Below the pieces are notes generated by a model, which was not told the DNA's origin, searched no databases, and worked only from the letters and a program-made list of their open reading frames with translations. From Phycisphaerae bacterium (GTDB lineage Bacteria; Planctomycetota; Phycisphaerae; Sedimentisphaerales; Anaerobacaceae), in the NCBI GenBank assembly GCA_026386805.1, contig JAPLMX010000008.1, positions 1 through 57,968 on the forward strand: a stretch of DNA of 57,968 bases. The letters are read 5' to 3'. The first letter of the stretch is position 1; the number at the start of each line of letters is the position of its first letter. Made by a program: the position numbers and the translations under genes. Below are positions 1-8,091 of this stretch, one piece after another.

Positions 1-132
1 CCCGTCAGCATCCTTTCTTCTCCGTCAACCTGGGGGCCTTCTTCAGAAAGCCCTCAGCCTACGGAGATCACTGCGGTGGGTCCATTTTCGATGCCGATTT
101 TTTCTTCCCGACGTGGGTCCCTTTTACATGCC

Positions 133-566
133 GATTTCCACTCGCACCATTTCCCCTTTGGAGCGTATCCTCTGACGACCTCCCGCGACCCGAAATTGGC
201 CGTGGCCGCAGATCGCAATCCGTTCCTCGTCAGTCCGATGGCGAATGCGACTCCCCTCGCCGACTTCAAACCGGAGGTCGGAGATTTCGGGGTACAGCGG
301 CCACGGCCCGCATGGGCAACGCCGTCACCCACGATAGGGATGGTCAGAACGTCTTGTTCCTGGACGGATGCGTCAAGTTCGAGAAGCGATCTTACTGCGG
401 TGTGGACAACGACAACATCTATCTCGTGTCCGGGGATGGGGAACGTGGTTCGCCCTTCGGCACGATGCCTGTGCCCCCTTCGGTCGTACCGCGCAATAAG
501 CGGGACTCCGTTCTTGTCCATGATGTGGATTCGTTTCCTCCAACCATCAACAGGAAGTCCCGATGA
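133..566 (+). pseudogene. Frameshifted remnant of an H-x9-DG prepilin-like protein (C-terminal part)
   Basis: Two reading frames carry successive parts of one planctomycete prepilin-like (type II secretion G-like) protein. Frame 1, from about 133 to 285, reads ...YPLTTSRDPKLAVAADRNPF... and ends near FKPEVGDF. Frame 3, from about 285 to 566, continues RGTAATARMGNAVTHDRDG, then GQNVLFLDGCVKFEK and a closing KRDSVLVHDVDSF. The second part is the usual H-x9-DG tail of this family. One missing base near 279-288 would join the two frames. No prepilin N-terminus is visible upstream; bases 1-132 hold nothing recognisable, so the gene is also truncated at its 5' end. It could be a true pseudogene or an assembly indel. 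That it is a family remnant is fairly secure; the exact start is not. Confidence 0.6.
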
Positions 567-592
567 GCGAAGACCGTCTGTAGTGCGTCCGC

Positions 593-647
593 GTAGGGCG
601 AGCGTCCCCGCTCGCCAAGAAGTGTCGTGCGGGGACGCACGACCTAC
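593..647. repeat. Double-hairpin repeat, long-stem copy
   Basis: The closing stem is GTAG (593-596) with CTAC (644-647). Hairpin 1 has an 8-bp stem GGCGAGCG/CGCTCGCC with loop TCCC. Hairpin 2 has an 8-bp stem GTCGTGCG/CGCACGAC with loop GGGA. The two loops are perfectly complementary. It lies between the pseudogene and the end of the DUF3857 gene, about 50 nt past that gene's stop. Confidence 0.7.
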
Positions 648-698
648 AAAGAGCGAACCGCAACAACGCGTCATCGTGTCCCTGCAAACAGGCCGGTT

Positions 699-3600
699 TC
701 ACTTCTTCTGTGCCACCAGGACTGTTTGGGCGTCGGCGTGAGATAACTGCTTTTCGATCTCCAGGAGGTCGGAGTAGCCGGCAGCCTCCAGGATGAACGG
801 GTTCAGGTCGAGCTCGTGCGTGAACGTCAGGATCGTGGGGCCGTCGCCCTGCGGGTCCTGCTTCGAGACGCGGACGCGCGCGGTCCCGCCGCCTGCGGGC
901 AGGCGCCACTCTTTCTGGCCGGGCGCGAGCACCACGTTCGAGAACCCCTTCGGCAGTTCCACGACGGTCGTAATGCGCAGGCTCTGATCCCCGCCCTGGT
1001 AGAACGGATTTTCGTGCGTGTCGGACCGCAGGCCGAACAGCCGGCCCAGCGACCGGGGTAGCTCGAAATACAGGTAATCGCCGTCGCGAACGGCGTACCG
1101 TTGGACCTGGGCGCCGTAGGACTCGATGCCCGGATAGGAATCAAAGTTGGTCGTCAGGTTGCAGTCCGCGACCGCCGCCTGCGAGAGCTCCGCGACCATC
1201 TCCTGGTAGAACCGATTCCGTTCCTCCGGCGGCATCTCGGCGAACATCTTGTGCCGGGCGGCGAACCAGTCGCCGTAGTTCCTCCGCGTCACGGCAATCC
1301 GGGCATTGCCCTCCGGCGTCAGCGTGATCCGGTACTCATATTCCCACAGGTTCTTCATCCGAGGCGGGATGGAGACCGTTTCCACCTTGTCCTCGGCAAG
1401 CAACAGGGCCAGGTGGCCATCTGCCGGCGTGGTCCCCAACTGGGCGTACTGATTCGTGTCGTTCAGGTATACATCCGTCGCGCCGTCGTGCAGGCGGACC
1501 AGCACACTGTCGAAGGTGTGCGCAGTCGGATACTGGGTCTCGAACCGCTTGAGCACCTCGACCTGCGAGCCGTAATCGACCAGGACAAATTCCGGGCTGA
1601 ATCCAACAGCCTTGAGCATGGCATACATCAAAACGGCCCGGTCCGTCGTATTGCCGTAGCCGTCGGCCAGGGTCTGATCGGCCTTGGTGACGGCCGTCAG
1701 GGGCAGATCGGCCAGACCCGGCCCGGCGCCTCGGATGTTCTTGACGATGAAGTCGCGGATCGCGGTGATTTTCTCCTCGGAGCTCTTCGCCTGCTTGACG
1801 ATCTTCTTGGCCCGCTGCTCGGCGGCCGTCTGCCCGCCGGCCGCATCGTTCAAGGCCGTGAGCACCTGCTGTGCATACGTCTGCCAGTTGCCGGTCGTGA
1901 CCCGCAGGACGGGGTTGAAACTCTGCATGGGAGGCAGCGAGTCCTCCGGCTTGAGCGGCGTCTGCTCGCGCACCTTCCACTGCCACGCGGCCTTGCCATT
2001 CTCGCGCTGCGTCGTCTCCGCAATCACCGGACCGGCGGTCGTCTCGTCGGACACGGCCACACCGTTGTCGTCCTTCAAGACCTGCAGGGCCAGCGACGCC
2101 GGCGCCGTCAGCTTGATCGTCTCCTGGTCGATCGGATCGAAGCCGCGAAAAACATGCGTCATGGCAAAGAACGGCCGGTCGCGCCGCAGCCGCTCGAACT
2201 CGTATTCGATCACACTGCCAACCTCGACGGCCGGCAGACTGGCCACCAGCGTCTTGGCGGCCGGATAGCGAGGAGCCGAGGCTGCCCATCCCGCGTCCAT
2301 CAAGTTGGTCTCCTGCCTGCTGACCTCCTTGACCTGGCCGCCGTTGGTGACGGTCGCCTTGAGCAGCTTCACTTCCTCCCACACCGGATTGTAATCCAGC
2401 TTCAGCTCGGCGTTGTCCTTCTTGCCCTTGTACGTGAGGACCTTCTTCGTGACGTGATGCCGCTCGATCCAGTTGTGCGCGTCGCTCAGGTCGTATTCGA
2501 TCTGGTAATCCAGCACGTCCACGTCGGCCGCCGGCGAGTCCGTAGCGGTCTTGCGGGCCAGGACCGGCATCTTCCGCTCGTTGTACTCGATCTGCTTGAG
2601 GCTCTCCTTGAGCTGCAAATACTGCGGCGGGCTGAGCTCCACCACCTTGATCAGGAACTCGCTTTGCCCCTGAATTGCGGCGTCCCCCCGTGGCGAGGCC
2701 GCTGTGTCGCGGGCATCCTGCCCGCGCTTCGAGGGCGGGACGCCCTCGCCACGCGGCGGGGCTACTTCGAGCGACTGCTTCCAGGAGATGGTCGGGTCGT
2801 CGATAGGTGCGGACTGGGGCAGACCTACGAACGAGCCGACGGCGGGATCGATCTGCAGGTCGAGTTTCTCGCGGACGCCGCAGGCATAGTCGGTCTTGAG
2901 CGGGAACCGCCGCTTCTGGAGGCCGGTCTGGCCGATGATGAAGTTCACGATACCCACTTTCGTCCCGACGTGCGGCACGGGCATCATCACCGTGTCCCCG
3001 TGGCCGATAAGGATGTCCTTGGCCGTGAACTTCAGGTGCACGGACAGGTCCGCGGACGTATCCTGCATGTCCGCGGGCCGCAGGTCGAAGTCCGTGAGCG
3101 TAGCGGTCGCAATGGACGCCTTCAGGACGCCCTCGAAATAGCGCCGCCGCTCCTCGGCCTTGATCCGGGTAAAATAGCCTCGGTAGGCGTTGTCGTTGAT
3201 TCCATTGAACTTGATCTCGCTCTCGGCGGTCAAGTTGCCCTGGGCGTCAATCCGGCCGGTGGTCTCGACGAGAACCATATTCTCCTGGGCCGGGACGATG
3301 GGCGAGGTCTGCAGGGTCTCGCCCGCCGGATGGGCGACGAGATAGCTGCAATCACATAGATAGCTGGGCAGCAAGTCCTTCGTGCTCTCGTCGGTGCAGT
3401 CCGTCAACTGGTACGAGCCGTCGCCGTTGCGGACCGCGGTAATCGCATGGTTGAACTGGACGTTGGGGACCTCCCCATCTTTCTTCGGACCCGCTTGGAT
3501 GAGGACCGGATACGCCTCGAACCCGGCCAGGCGGAGCATCGCCGCCAGCAGAGCCGCCTTATCGCGGCAGACGCCGTGACGATTCTCGAACGTCATCTTC

Positions 3601-4658
3601 ACGTCGTGCGGCTCCCAGCCCGGCGACTCGTTCTCCGTCGTGATTCCCATGTAGCGAACCTGCTGCGAAGCCCACTGGAAGATCGCCTCGATCTTCTTCT
3701 GGCGGTCCGTTACACCGTCCGTCAGCTTCTTGACCATCGCCTCCATGTCGGGCGACGTCGCCTCTAAGTGCGGCTTGCACAACTGCCAATACCAACTGGA
3801 GACGGCCTTCCAATCGGGCAGCGTGCTGACCAGCAGACGCTGCACCACCGTGTAAGCCGGCGGCATCCCCGGCTCCGCGTAGAACCTCGGCACATCATGG
3901 ACCTCCCACCGATGGATGGTCTGGCCGTCGCGCTCCTGCTTCTCATACTTTACGGTGCCCTCGACCGAGTCCTTCAGCACCGTATGAACCAGGGGTCGGT
4001 CCTTCGGCGCGCGGACCTCGTAGACCGCGTGCTTGATGGGCCCGGTCGATTCGAACACCTGGTAATCGTCCCACGTGTCCGGCATGTAGCGCTTCATGGT
4101 TTGCTGCTGCATGACGACGTGAAGGACATCGCCGATTTCCACGCCGGGGACGCCCACCTGCAAGATTTTGCTGTTCGGATCGTAAATGTTGGACGACATC
4201 TGGCTGCGGTCGATCATCACCTTGCTCTGCTTGGCGATATCGATCGGCACAATCGACCCATTCGCCTTGATCAGTTCCACCACGCTGACCGTGACCTTGT
4301 TATAGGGCAGCAGGAAACCATAGGAGAGCCCCTGCTCGTCGCGCCGGCCCTTCTCCGTGAGCACCTTCGTGTAGTTGTCCGACCACATCATCCCCGTGCC
4401 GTCCGCCCGGTACTCGCACATTGTGAAGTCATCGACCTGGACGAGATCGGCATTGGGATAAGCCTCGCTCGTGATCGCAGCCGCGGACTTGATGACCTGC
4501 GCGCGGTCGAGAATGCCCTTGGAGTAGTCCGTGGCGGATTGTTGATTGCTGGTTGTCGATTGTTGATTTTCGGCGGCCGCGGCCTGACCGGCAGCAAACG
4601 ACAACGAGCAGCCCAAAATAAGCCCAAGAATCAGAGCTATGCGTTTTCGCCTTTCCAT
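699..4658 (-). CDS. Exported DUF3857/transglutaminase-like protein with two tandem halves
   Basis: A long protein of about 1,319 residues with an N-terminal signal peptide (RKRIALILGLILGCSLSFA). It holds two copies of the DUF3857 plus transglutaminase-core arrangement. The first core has the expected Cys in GVCRDKAALLAAML (C364), then a His in FNHAITAV and an Asp in LTDCTDES, so it looks catalytically complete. In the second core the aligned position in GNTTDRAVLMYAML is Thr (about T1004), so the second half is probably inactive. The start at 4658 is preferred because GGGAGG lies just upstream; an upstream ATG at 4679 lacks one. A double-hairpin repeat is translated inside it (EGVPPSKRGQDARDT), between the two halves. 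A tandem-word arm encodes NQQSTTSNQQSAT near the N-terminus. DUF3857 proteins are usually exported; the substrate is unknown. Confidence 0.88.
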   Translation of the reverse strand: MERRKRIALILGLILGCSLSFAAGQAAAAENQQSTTSNQQSATDYSKGILDRAQVIKSAAAITSEAYPNADLVQVDDFTMCEYRADGTGMMWSDNYTKVLTEKGRRDEQGLSYGFLLPYNKVTVSVVELIKANGSIVPIDIAKQSKVMIDRSQMSSNIYDPNSKILQVGVPGVEIGDVLHVVMQQQTMKRYMPDTWDDYQVFESTGPIKHAVYEVRAPKDRPLVHTVLKDSVEGTVKYEKQERDGQTIHRWEVHDVPRFYAEPGMPPAYTVVQRLLVSTLPDWKAVSSWYWQLCKPHLEATSPDMEAMVKKLTDGVTDRQKKIEAIFQWASQQVRYMGITTENESPGWEPHDVKMTFENRHGVCRDKAALLAAMLRLAGFEAYPVLIQAGPKKDGEVPNVQFNHAITAVRNGDGSYQLTDCTDESTKDLLPSYLCDCSYLVAHPAGETLQTSPIVPAQENMVLVETTGRIDAQGNLTAESEIKFNGINDNAYRGYFTRIKAEERRRYFEGVLKASIATATLTDFDLRPADMQDTSADLSVHLKFTAKDILIGHGDTVMMPVPHVGTKVGIVNFIIGQTGLQKRRFPLKTDYACGVREKLDLQIDPAVGSFVGLPQSAPIDDPTISWKQSLEVAPPRGEGVPPSKRGQDARDTAASPRGDAAIQGQSEFLIKVVELSPPQYLQLKESLKQIEYNERKMPVLARKTATDSPAADVDVLDYQIEYDLSDAHNWIERHHVTKKVLTYKGKKDNAELKLDYNPVWEEVKLLKATVTNGGQVKEVSRQETNLMDAGWAASAPRYPAAKTLVASLPAVEVGSVIEYEFERLRRDRPFFAMTHVFRGFDPIDQETIKLTAPASLALQVLKDDNGVAVSDETTAGPVIAETTQRENGKAAWQWKVREQTPLKPEDSLPPMQSFNPVLRVTTGNWQTYAQQVLTALNDAAGGQTAAEQRAKKIVKQAKSSEEKITAIRDFIVKNIRGAGPGLADLPLTAVTKADQTLADGYGNTTDRAVLMYAMLKAVGFSPEFVLVDYGSQVEVLKRFETQYPTAHTFDSVLVRLHDGATDVYLNDTNQYAQLGTTPADGHLALLLAEDKVETVSIPPRMKNLWEYEYRITLTPEGNARIAVTRRNYGDWFAARHKMFAEMPPEERNRFYQEMVAELSQAAVADCNLTTNFDSYPGIESYGAQVQRYAVRDGDYLYFELPRSLGRLFGLRSDTHENPFYQGGDQSLRITTVVELPKGFSNVVLAPGQKEWRLPAGGGTARVRVSKQDPQGDGPTILTFTHELDLNPFILEAAGYSDLLEIEKQLSHADAQTVLVAQKK
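2704..2752. repeat. Double-hairpin repeat inside the DUF3857 gene
   Basis: A 49-nt copy. GTGTC is followed by stem GCGGGCA/TGCCCGC with loop TCC, linker GCTTC, stem GAGGGCG/CGCCCTC with loop GGA, then GCCAC. An extra GTGGCGAGG at 2690-2698 pairs with CCTCGCCAC at 2744-2752. The gene reads through it in frame, giving EGVPPSKRGQDARDT. Confidence 0.75.
4533..4570. repeat. Single arm of a tandem-word repeat (GATTGTTGATT type)
   Basis: Repeated GATTGTTGATT-like words inside the DUF3857 gene are translated as NQQSTTSNQQSAT just after the signal peptide. The words resemble those of the two-armed element at 18672-18737. The opposite arm is absent. Confidence 0.5.
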
Positions 4659-4689
4659 GTCGAACCTCCCGCTATGCAAAGCGTCTCCA

Positions 4690-4745
4690 GTAGCATGGGC
4701 GTCCCGCCCATGGATTCAGGATCACGGGCAAGATGCCCGTGCTAC
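4690..4745. repeat. Double-hairpin repeat, intergenic copy
   Basis: Closing stem GTAGC (4690-4694) with GCTAC (4741-4745). Hairpin 1 is ATGGGCG/CGCCCAT with loop TCC (4695-4711). Hairpin 2 is ACGGGCA/TGCCCGT with loop AGA (4724-4740). It lies between the GH172 gene and the start of the DUF3857 gene, both on the minus strand, 31 nt upstream of the DUF3857 start codon. Confidence 0.72.
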
Positions 4746-4796
4746 GTCAACCTTCAAACTACGAAGGCAGCAGCGTAATCGCAGGGCCGACGGAAG

Positions 4797-6329
4797 TCAA
4801 CTCTTCTCGCCGTGCCATTCGATGATGGAGATTACGGCATTGGAGCCCTTTCGCAGGTTGCGGGCCTGGATCAGAATCTTGCCGTCGGCCGATTCCTCCG
4901 GACTGATCGCCCGCTCGAGCCAGCGCCCTTCCTGGAAGTGTTCGACCATGCCGAGCGATTGGCCGGCGACGATCACTTCCTCTTTGCGGCCGCCCTCGAA
5001 GTTATCGGGGTCGATCACGTACAGGCGGATGATGCCCTTAGCCGCCTTCGGCACAGTCAACTCGATCCGCAGCTCCTTGTTATCCGCACGGCAGTGATAG
5101 ACGGGAAAACCCCAGCCATCCCAGGCGTACCCGGATTCGGTTTTGGCCGCGAAGCCAGGCTCAGCGTAGATGATCTCCTTCTCAGGCCGGCCGCAGAGCA
5201 TCAGCAACTGCACGCCCCGGCCCTTCAAGTCCTCGGCCGAGGGCAGCTTCTCCTTGTCGGGCCAAAACGCCGCCTCCGGCGCCGGCGCCCGATCCGCCGC
5301 AGAAGGCATGGCCGGCAGCGACGCGTGCGGCTCGGTCTGATACCAGTACACCACGCTGGATAGTTGCAGCGTGCTGCCCGGCTTGCTGAACTCCTTGCGG
5401 AACATGGCGTCCTCATTGACCCCGAAGCCAATCTTCACGTTCAGCGACTTCTCGAAGCCGATCGCATCGCCGGTGAAAAACCGGTACCCGCAGGCGCCCT
5501 TCAGGAACGGGAACCAGCCGGTCAGCGGAAACATGCTCTGGGTCGGCGGAAAGCCCCAACTGAATCCGAAGGAGTCCTCCAGCCCCTGGAACTCAATCGA
5601 TGCCGTCTCCTCGCCATCGATGTAGAACTTCTCGTTCTCATCGACAGGATAGCCCGACCGGCCGGGTCGGCGAATTGTCACATTCCAGCCGACGAATTTG
5701 CCTTTGCCCTTGGCCTCCAATGCCACATAATCGCGCGTGCCCAGGAGCAACCCCTCCTGCCGCCAGTGGGCGTGGAAGTAGCCGCTGTCTGCCGGGACCT
5801 CCCTGAGAGTCCGGTACATGACATAGCTGTAGCACGGCATGGCCTTCCACAACTCTTCGCCCGGGGCCATCGGCCCATCGTACACCAACTCGATCCTCGC
5901 GGCGGTCCGAAACGGCATCGGGAAATACGCATTGAAGCCCCGCCGCTTGTTGACGAGGCTCGTGTTGACCTCCTCCCGCAGCCCCGCCGGATCGCAGAAG
6001 AAATCGACCAGCGGGCAGTCGATGCTCGGCGACGTCTCCCCATCCCAGTACGCCTTCAGCAGCAGATCGCGATTGAGCTTCAGAGTCTGGGGCATGGCAA
6101 AGTGGATCATCGTAATAACCGCAGGCCCTTTGATATCCGCAACCACGACCCGCTTCGACGAATTGAACCGCGCCGTCAGCGGGTTCTCGATCCAAAGCGC
6201 ATTCTCCGCGCGCGTCCGCCCCGAAAGCAGCCTCGGCAAATCCTCCACCCCCGCCAACTCGCCCAACCCCGGCCCCGCCGCCAGGCCCACCATCATCATC
6301 ATCTGCACCACAAGGCACCACGTCATCAT
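4797..6329 (-). CDS. DUF2961 protein, glycoside hydrolase family 172
   Basis: A 510-residue exported protein with a hydrophobic N-terminus (WCLVVQMMMMVGLAAG). The core from about residue 40 to 330 matches the DUF2961/GH172 pattern: an early RAENALWIENP and SSKRVVVADIKGPAVITMIH, then DCPLVDFFCD, FNAYFPMPF, and SFGFSWGFPPTQSMFPLTGW. GH172 enzymes act on difructose anhydrides and fructo- or arabinofuranosides; the substrate here cannot be read. The last 130 residues form a separate beta-rich domain (KGIIRLYVIDPDNFEGG...NAVISIIEWHG) that may bind carbohydrate. ATG 6329 has GGGAGG 6-8 nt upstream. The gene probably precedes the DUF3857 gene in transcription, with a double-hairpin repeat between them. 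Confidence 0.85.
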   Translation of the reverse strand: MMTWCLVVQMMMMVGLAAGPGLGELAGVEDLPRLLSGRTRAENALWIENPLTARFNSSKRVVVADIKGPAVITMIHFAMPQTLKLNRDLLLKAYWDGETSPSIDCPLVDFFCDPAGLREEVNTSLVNKRRGFNAYFPMPFRTAARIELVYDGPMAPGEELWKAMPCYSYVMYRTLREVPADSGYFHAHWRQEGLLLGTRDYVALEAKGKGKFVGWNVTIRRPGRSGYPVDENEKFYIDGEETASIEFQGLEDSFGFSWGFPPTQSMFPLTGWFPFLKGACGYRFFTGDAIGFEKSLNVKIGFGVNEDAMFRKEFSKPGSTLQLSSVVYWYQTEPHASLPAMPSAADRAPAPEAAFWPDKEKLPSAEDLKGRGVQLLMLCGRPEKEIIYAEPGFAAKTESGYAWDGWGFPVYHCRADNKELRIELTVPKAAKGIIRLYVIDPDNFEGGRKEEVIVAGQSLGMVEHFQEGRWLERAISPEESADGKILIQARNLRKGSNAVISIIEWHGEKS

Positions 6330-6830
6330 AACAGACCTCCCTATTTGACAAGCTCAGGACTCTTGCAGCCCATATTACCGAGCGAAGCTCCACCAACTCA
6401 ACTCGAAAACGCGGCACGGCCTTCGGCCGCAACCAAGAACGGGCGGTCCACGCATCATGTCATTGCGAGCGAAGCGAAGCAATCTACCATCCCGAGGGTT
6501 GAGATGGCTTCGTCGCTACGCTCCTCGCAATGACATTTCGCGGTTTCTCCCCGCCCCCTGAAACCTGGAACCTGATCCCCGACCCCTGTTTTGCCTGCTT
6601 TTTTCTCATCCCGCCTCTCTTTCCGACCGATAGAACGCGCAGCAGCGGATTCTTGCATCCATGATGGGGCCACCGAGACATTTGTTGTCGCTCGCTGATG
6701 ATGAGCTTTGGCCGAGACTGCATGGACTGACCATTCCGCGAAAATCAGCCTGAGGTGCGACGACTACAGGGAGGCAAGTGCCAGACAGAACGGCGATGAG
6801 TGATCGTTCGGGCAAGTAATGGAGGTTGTC
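6330..6830. other. Intergenic stretch before the AT-rich island
   Basis: Apart from the palindrome at 6457-6536, this stretch has short fragments such as CCTGAAACCTGGAACCTGATC near 6558, which resembles the tandem-word repeats. No supported gene, promoter or RNA was recognised. GGAGG at 6821-6825 is the ribosome binding site of the next gene. Confidence 0.4.
6457..6536. repeat. Palindromic repeat (the source of CEERSDEAI-type spurious peptides)
   Basis: A 13-bp perfect inverted repeat, ATGTCATTGCGAG (6457-6469) and CTCGCAATGACAT (6524-6536), flanks partly complementary GAAGC/GCTTC words. On the minus strand it translates to the familiar spurious peptide beginning CHCEERSDEAI and ending DCFASLAMT, seen in wrongly called ORFs of many bacterial assemblies. 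No protein is proposed here. Confidence 0.75.
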
Positions 6831-7331
6831 ATGAATCACAAGGAAATGTCTCGCAGAGCATTGGCCATTGGATTTGTTTGGGGCTTCTGGCTGTTCTGGG
6901 GCATAGCTGGAATCACGTGCCTAACTACAGGCGAATTCGTACGTGATCGTTATCAGATTGACTATGGTATGGGGCGGCATCCTGAATACAGTTCTACTGG
7001 GCTCGTGGTGGCGGTCTTGCTTTGGTCGTTTGTATCCTTTTTCCCGATGGTTCTTGAGCAATGGAAGTATGGACGGGTCAGCCGTCGCTGCTTTGCTGAG
7101 TTCTTGATCGCTCTGCTCGTCGGCCTTTCCGCCGCTGGAGCCCACGACGACAACCAAGACGCAATCTATTTGGCTTGCTTCGTCGTCATGGTTGGCTTGA
7201 GTTATTCGTGCTTCCGCCTCCGGCAAGTGGGCTTGGACTACTTGGAGCCGCTGCAACGAGCAGACGAACCAGACACTGAGAAAAGAGACGAGGGGATATC
7301 TGGGGACAGTATACTCAATTCAAGACCGTAA
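6831..7331 (+). CDS. Small integral membrane protein, unknown function
   Basis: A 166-residue protein with about four hydrophobic segments: AIGFVWGFWLFWGIAGITCL, STGLVVAVLLWSFVSFFPMV, FLIALLVGLSAAG and AIYLACFVVMVGLSYSCF. ATG 6831 is preferred over an in-frame ATG at 6819 because GGAGG sits 5 nt before it. I do not recognise the family. Composition is visibly more AT-rich than the secretion operon. The C-terminus (DSILNSRP) and following bases carry GGGGACAG and CCGGGAATTC words that recur after the next two genes, which suggests a repeat overlapping the gene end. Probably acquired. Confidence 0.6.
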   Translation: MNHKEMSRRALAIGFVWGFWLFWGIAGITCLTTGEFVRDRYQIDYGMGRHPEYSSTGLVVAVLLWSFVSFFPMVLEQWKYGRVSRRCFAEFLIALLVGLSAAGAHDDNQDAIYLACFVVMVGLSYSCFRLRQVGLDYLEPLQRADEPDTEKRDEGISGDSILNSRP

Positions 7332-7340
7332 TAAGTAAGA

Positions 7341-7374
7341 TATCCCGGGAATTCAGATGTCCCCGGAATTCGTT
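7341..7374. repeat. GATATC/CCGGAATTC junction motif, first of three
   Basis: GATATCCCGGGAATTC is followed by GATGTCCCCGGAATTC. Related sequences follow the next two genes: GATTTCCGGAATTC near 8024 and GATATCTGCCGGGAATTC near 8900. Each sits immediately 3' of an unrelated AT-rich gene. Confidence 0.45.
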
Positions 7375-7394
7375 GCCAAGAAGAGGAGTAGACT

Positions 7395-7997
7395 ATGGTT
7401 GCCGAAGTTTTTTTCGCAGCATTTCGAAAACAACGTCATTTACCCAAGTTTGGAAAGGTTGCCAAGTTTAACCTACGCCACAGAACGTACTATCCCTGCG
7501 TTTTCTTCGGCATCAGTTGCGTCATCGTGGTTCTCTTTCTCTGCAACACACAACATCTGACGGTCACCATCTCACTTCTTGCCGCTGTCGGCGGTTTCTC
7601 TGGCTTCCTTTACACCCAGCACTCACGGGACACACAGTTCTTCCACGAACTTTTCCGCGAGTTCAACGCTCGTTACGACGACCTCAATGGCCGCCTCAAT
7701 GACATTCGCAACCGCCCGAAAGACCAACGCCAACCGCTCAATGACACCGACAAGAACGTACTTTGCGACTACTTCAACCTCTGCGCGGAGGAGTGGATAT
7801 ATGACGAAGCCGGTTACATTGACCCCAAGGTGTGGCGTGCTTGGCACAACGGGATGCACTACTTCGCCGAAAACGCCGAAATAGGCAAGTTCTGGGAGGA
7901 CGAACTTAAACAGGATTCGTATTATGGCTTCCCCGTCGCCTTAATTGCCGGACAAAGTCGTTCGCGGCAAGAAGAAAAGGGGGGAGGCCAGGGTTAG
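7395..7997 (+). CDS. Two-TM protein with a soluble C-terminal domain, unknown function
   Basis: A 200-residue protein. A basic N-terminus precedes two membrane segments (CVFFGISCVIVVLFLCN and TVTISLLAAVGGFSGFLY). A soluble domain follows with NVLCDYFNLCAEEWIYDEAG and then WRAWHNGMHYF. This pattern (YFNLCAEE..., W.AW..GM) occurs in poorly described two-TM bacterial proteins; no function is known to me. ATG 7395 has GAGGAG upstream. The tail (QSRSRQEEKGGGQG) looks like read-through into non-conserved sequence, so the C-terminus may be altered by a repeat or insertion. Composition resembles its two AT-rich neighbours rather than the core genes. Confidence 0.6.
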   Translation: MVAEVFFAAFRKQRHLPKFGKVAKFNLRHRTYYPCVFFGISCVIVVLFLCNTQHLTVTISLLAAVGGFSGFLYTQHSRDTQFFHELFREFNARYDDLNGRLNDIRNRPKDQRQPLNDTDKNVLCDYFNLCAEEWIYDEAGYIDPKVWRAWHNGMHYFAENAEIGKFWEDELKQDSYYGFPVALIAGQSRSRQEEKGGGQG

Positions 7998-8091
7998 CTA
8001 ACATGAAAGGCGGAAGAGGGGGATTTCCGGAATTCCTAATGCAGGGTGAGCCTCGGCCCACCGAAGAGTGCTGGATAGGTGGCGCAGCATC

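Noticed and set aside
1101-3359. Long plus-strand open frame of 752 codons opposite the DUF3857 gene
   Set aside because: It is antisense to a strongly supported gene, rich in Arg/Gly/His typical of a GC-rich shadow frame, and matches no family.
6455-6723. Two minus-strand ORFs over the 6.46 kb palindrome
   Set aside because: They encode the familiar spurious CEERSDEAI-type peptide in two frames and reflect the palindrome, not a protein.
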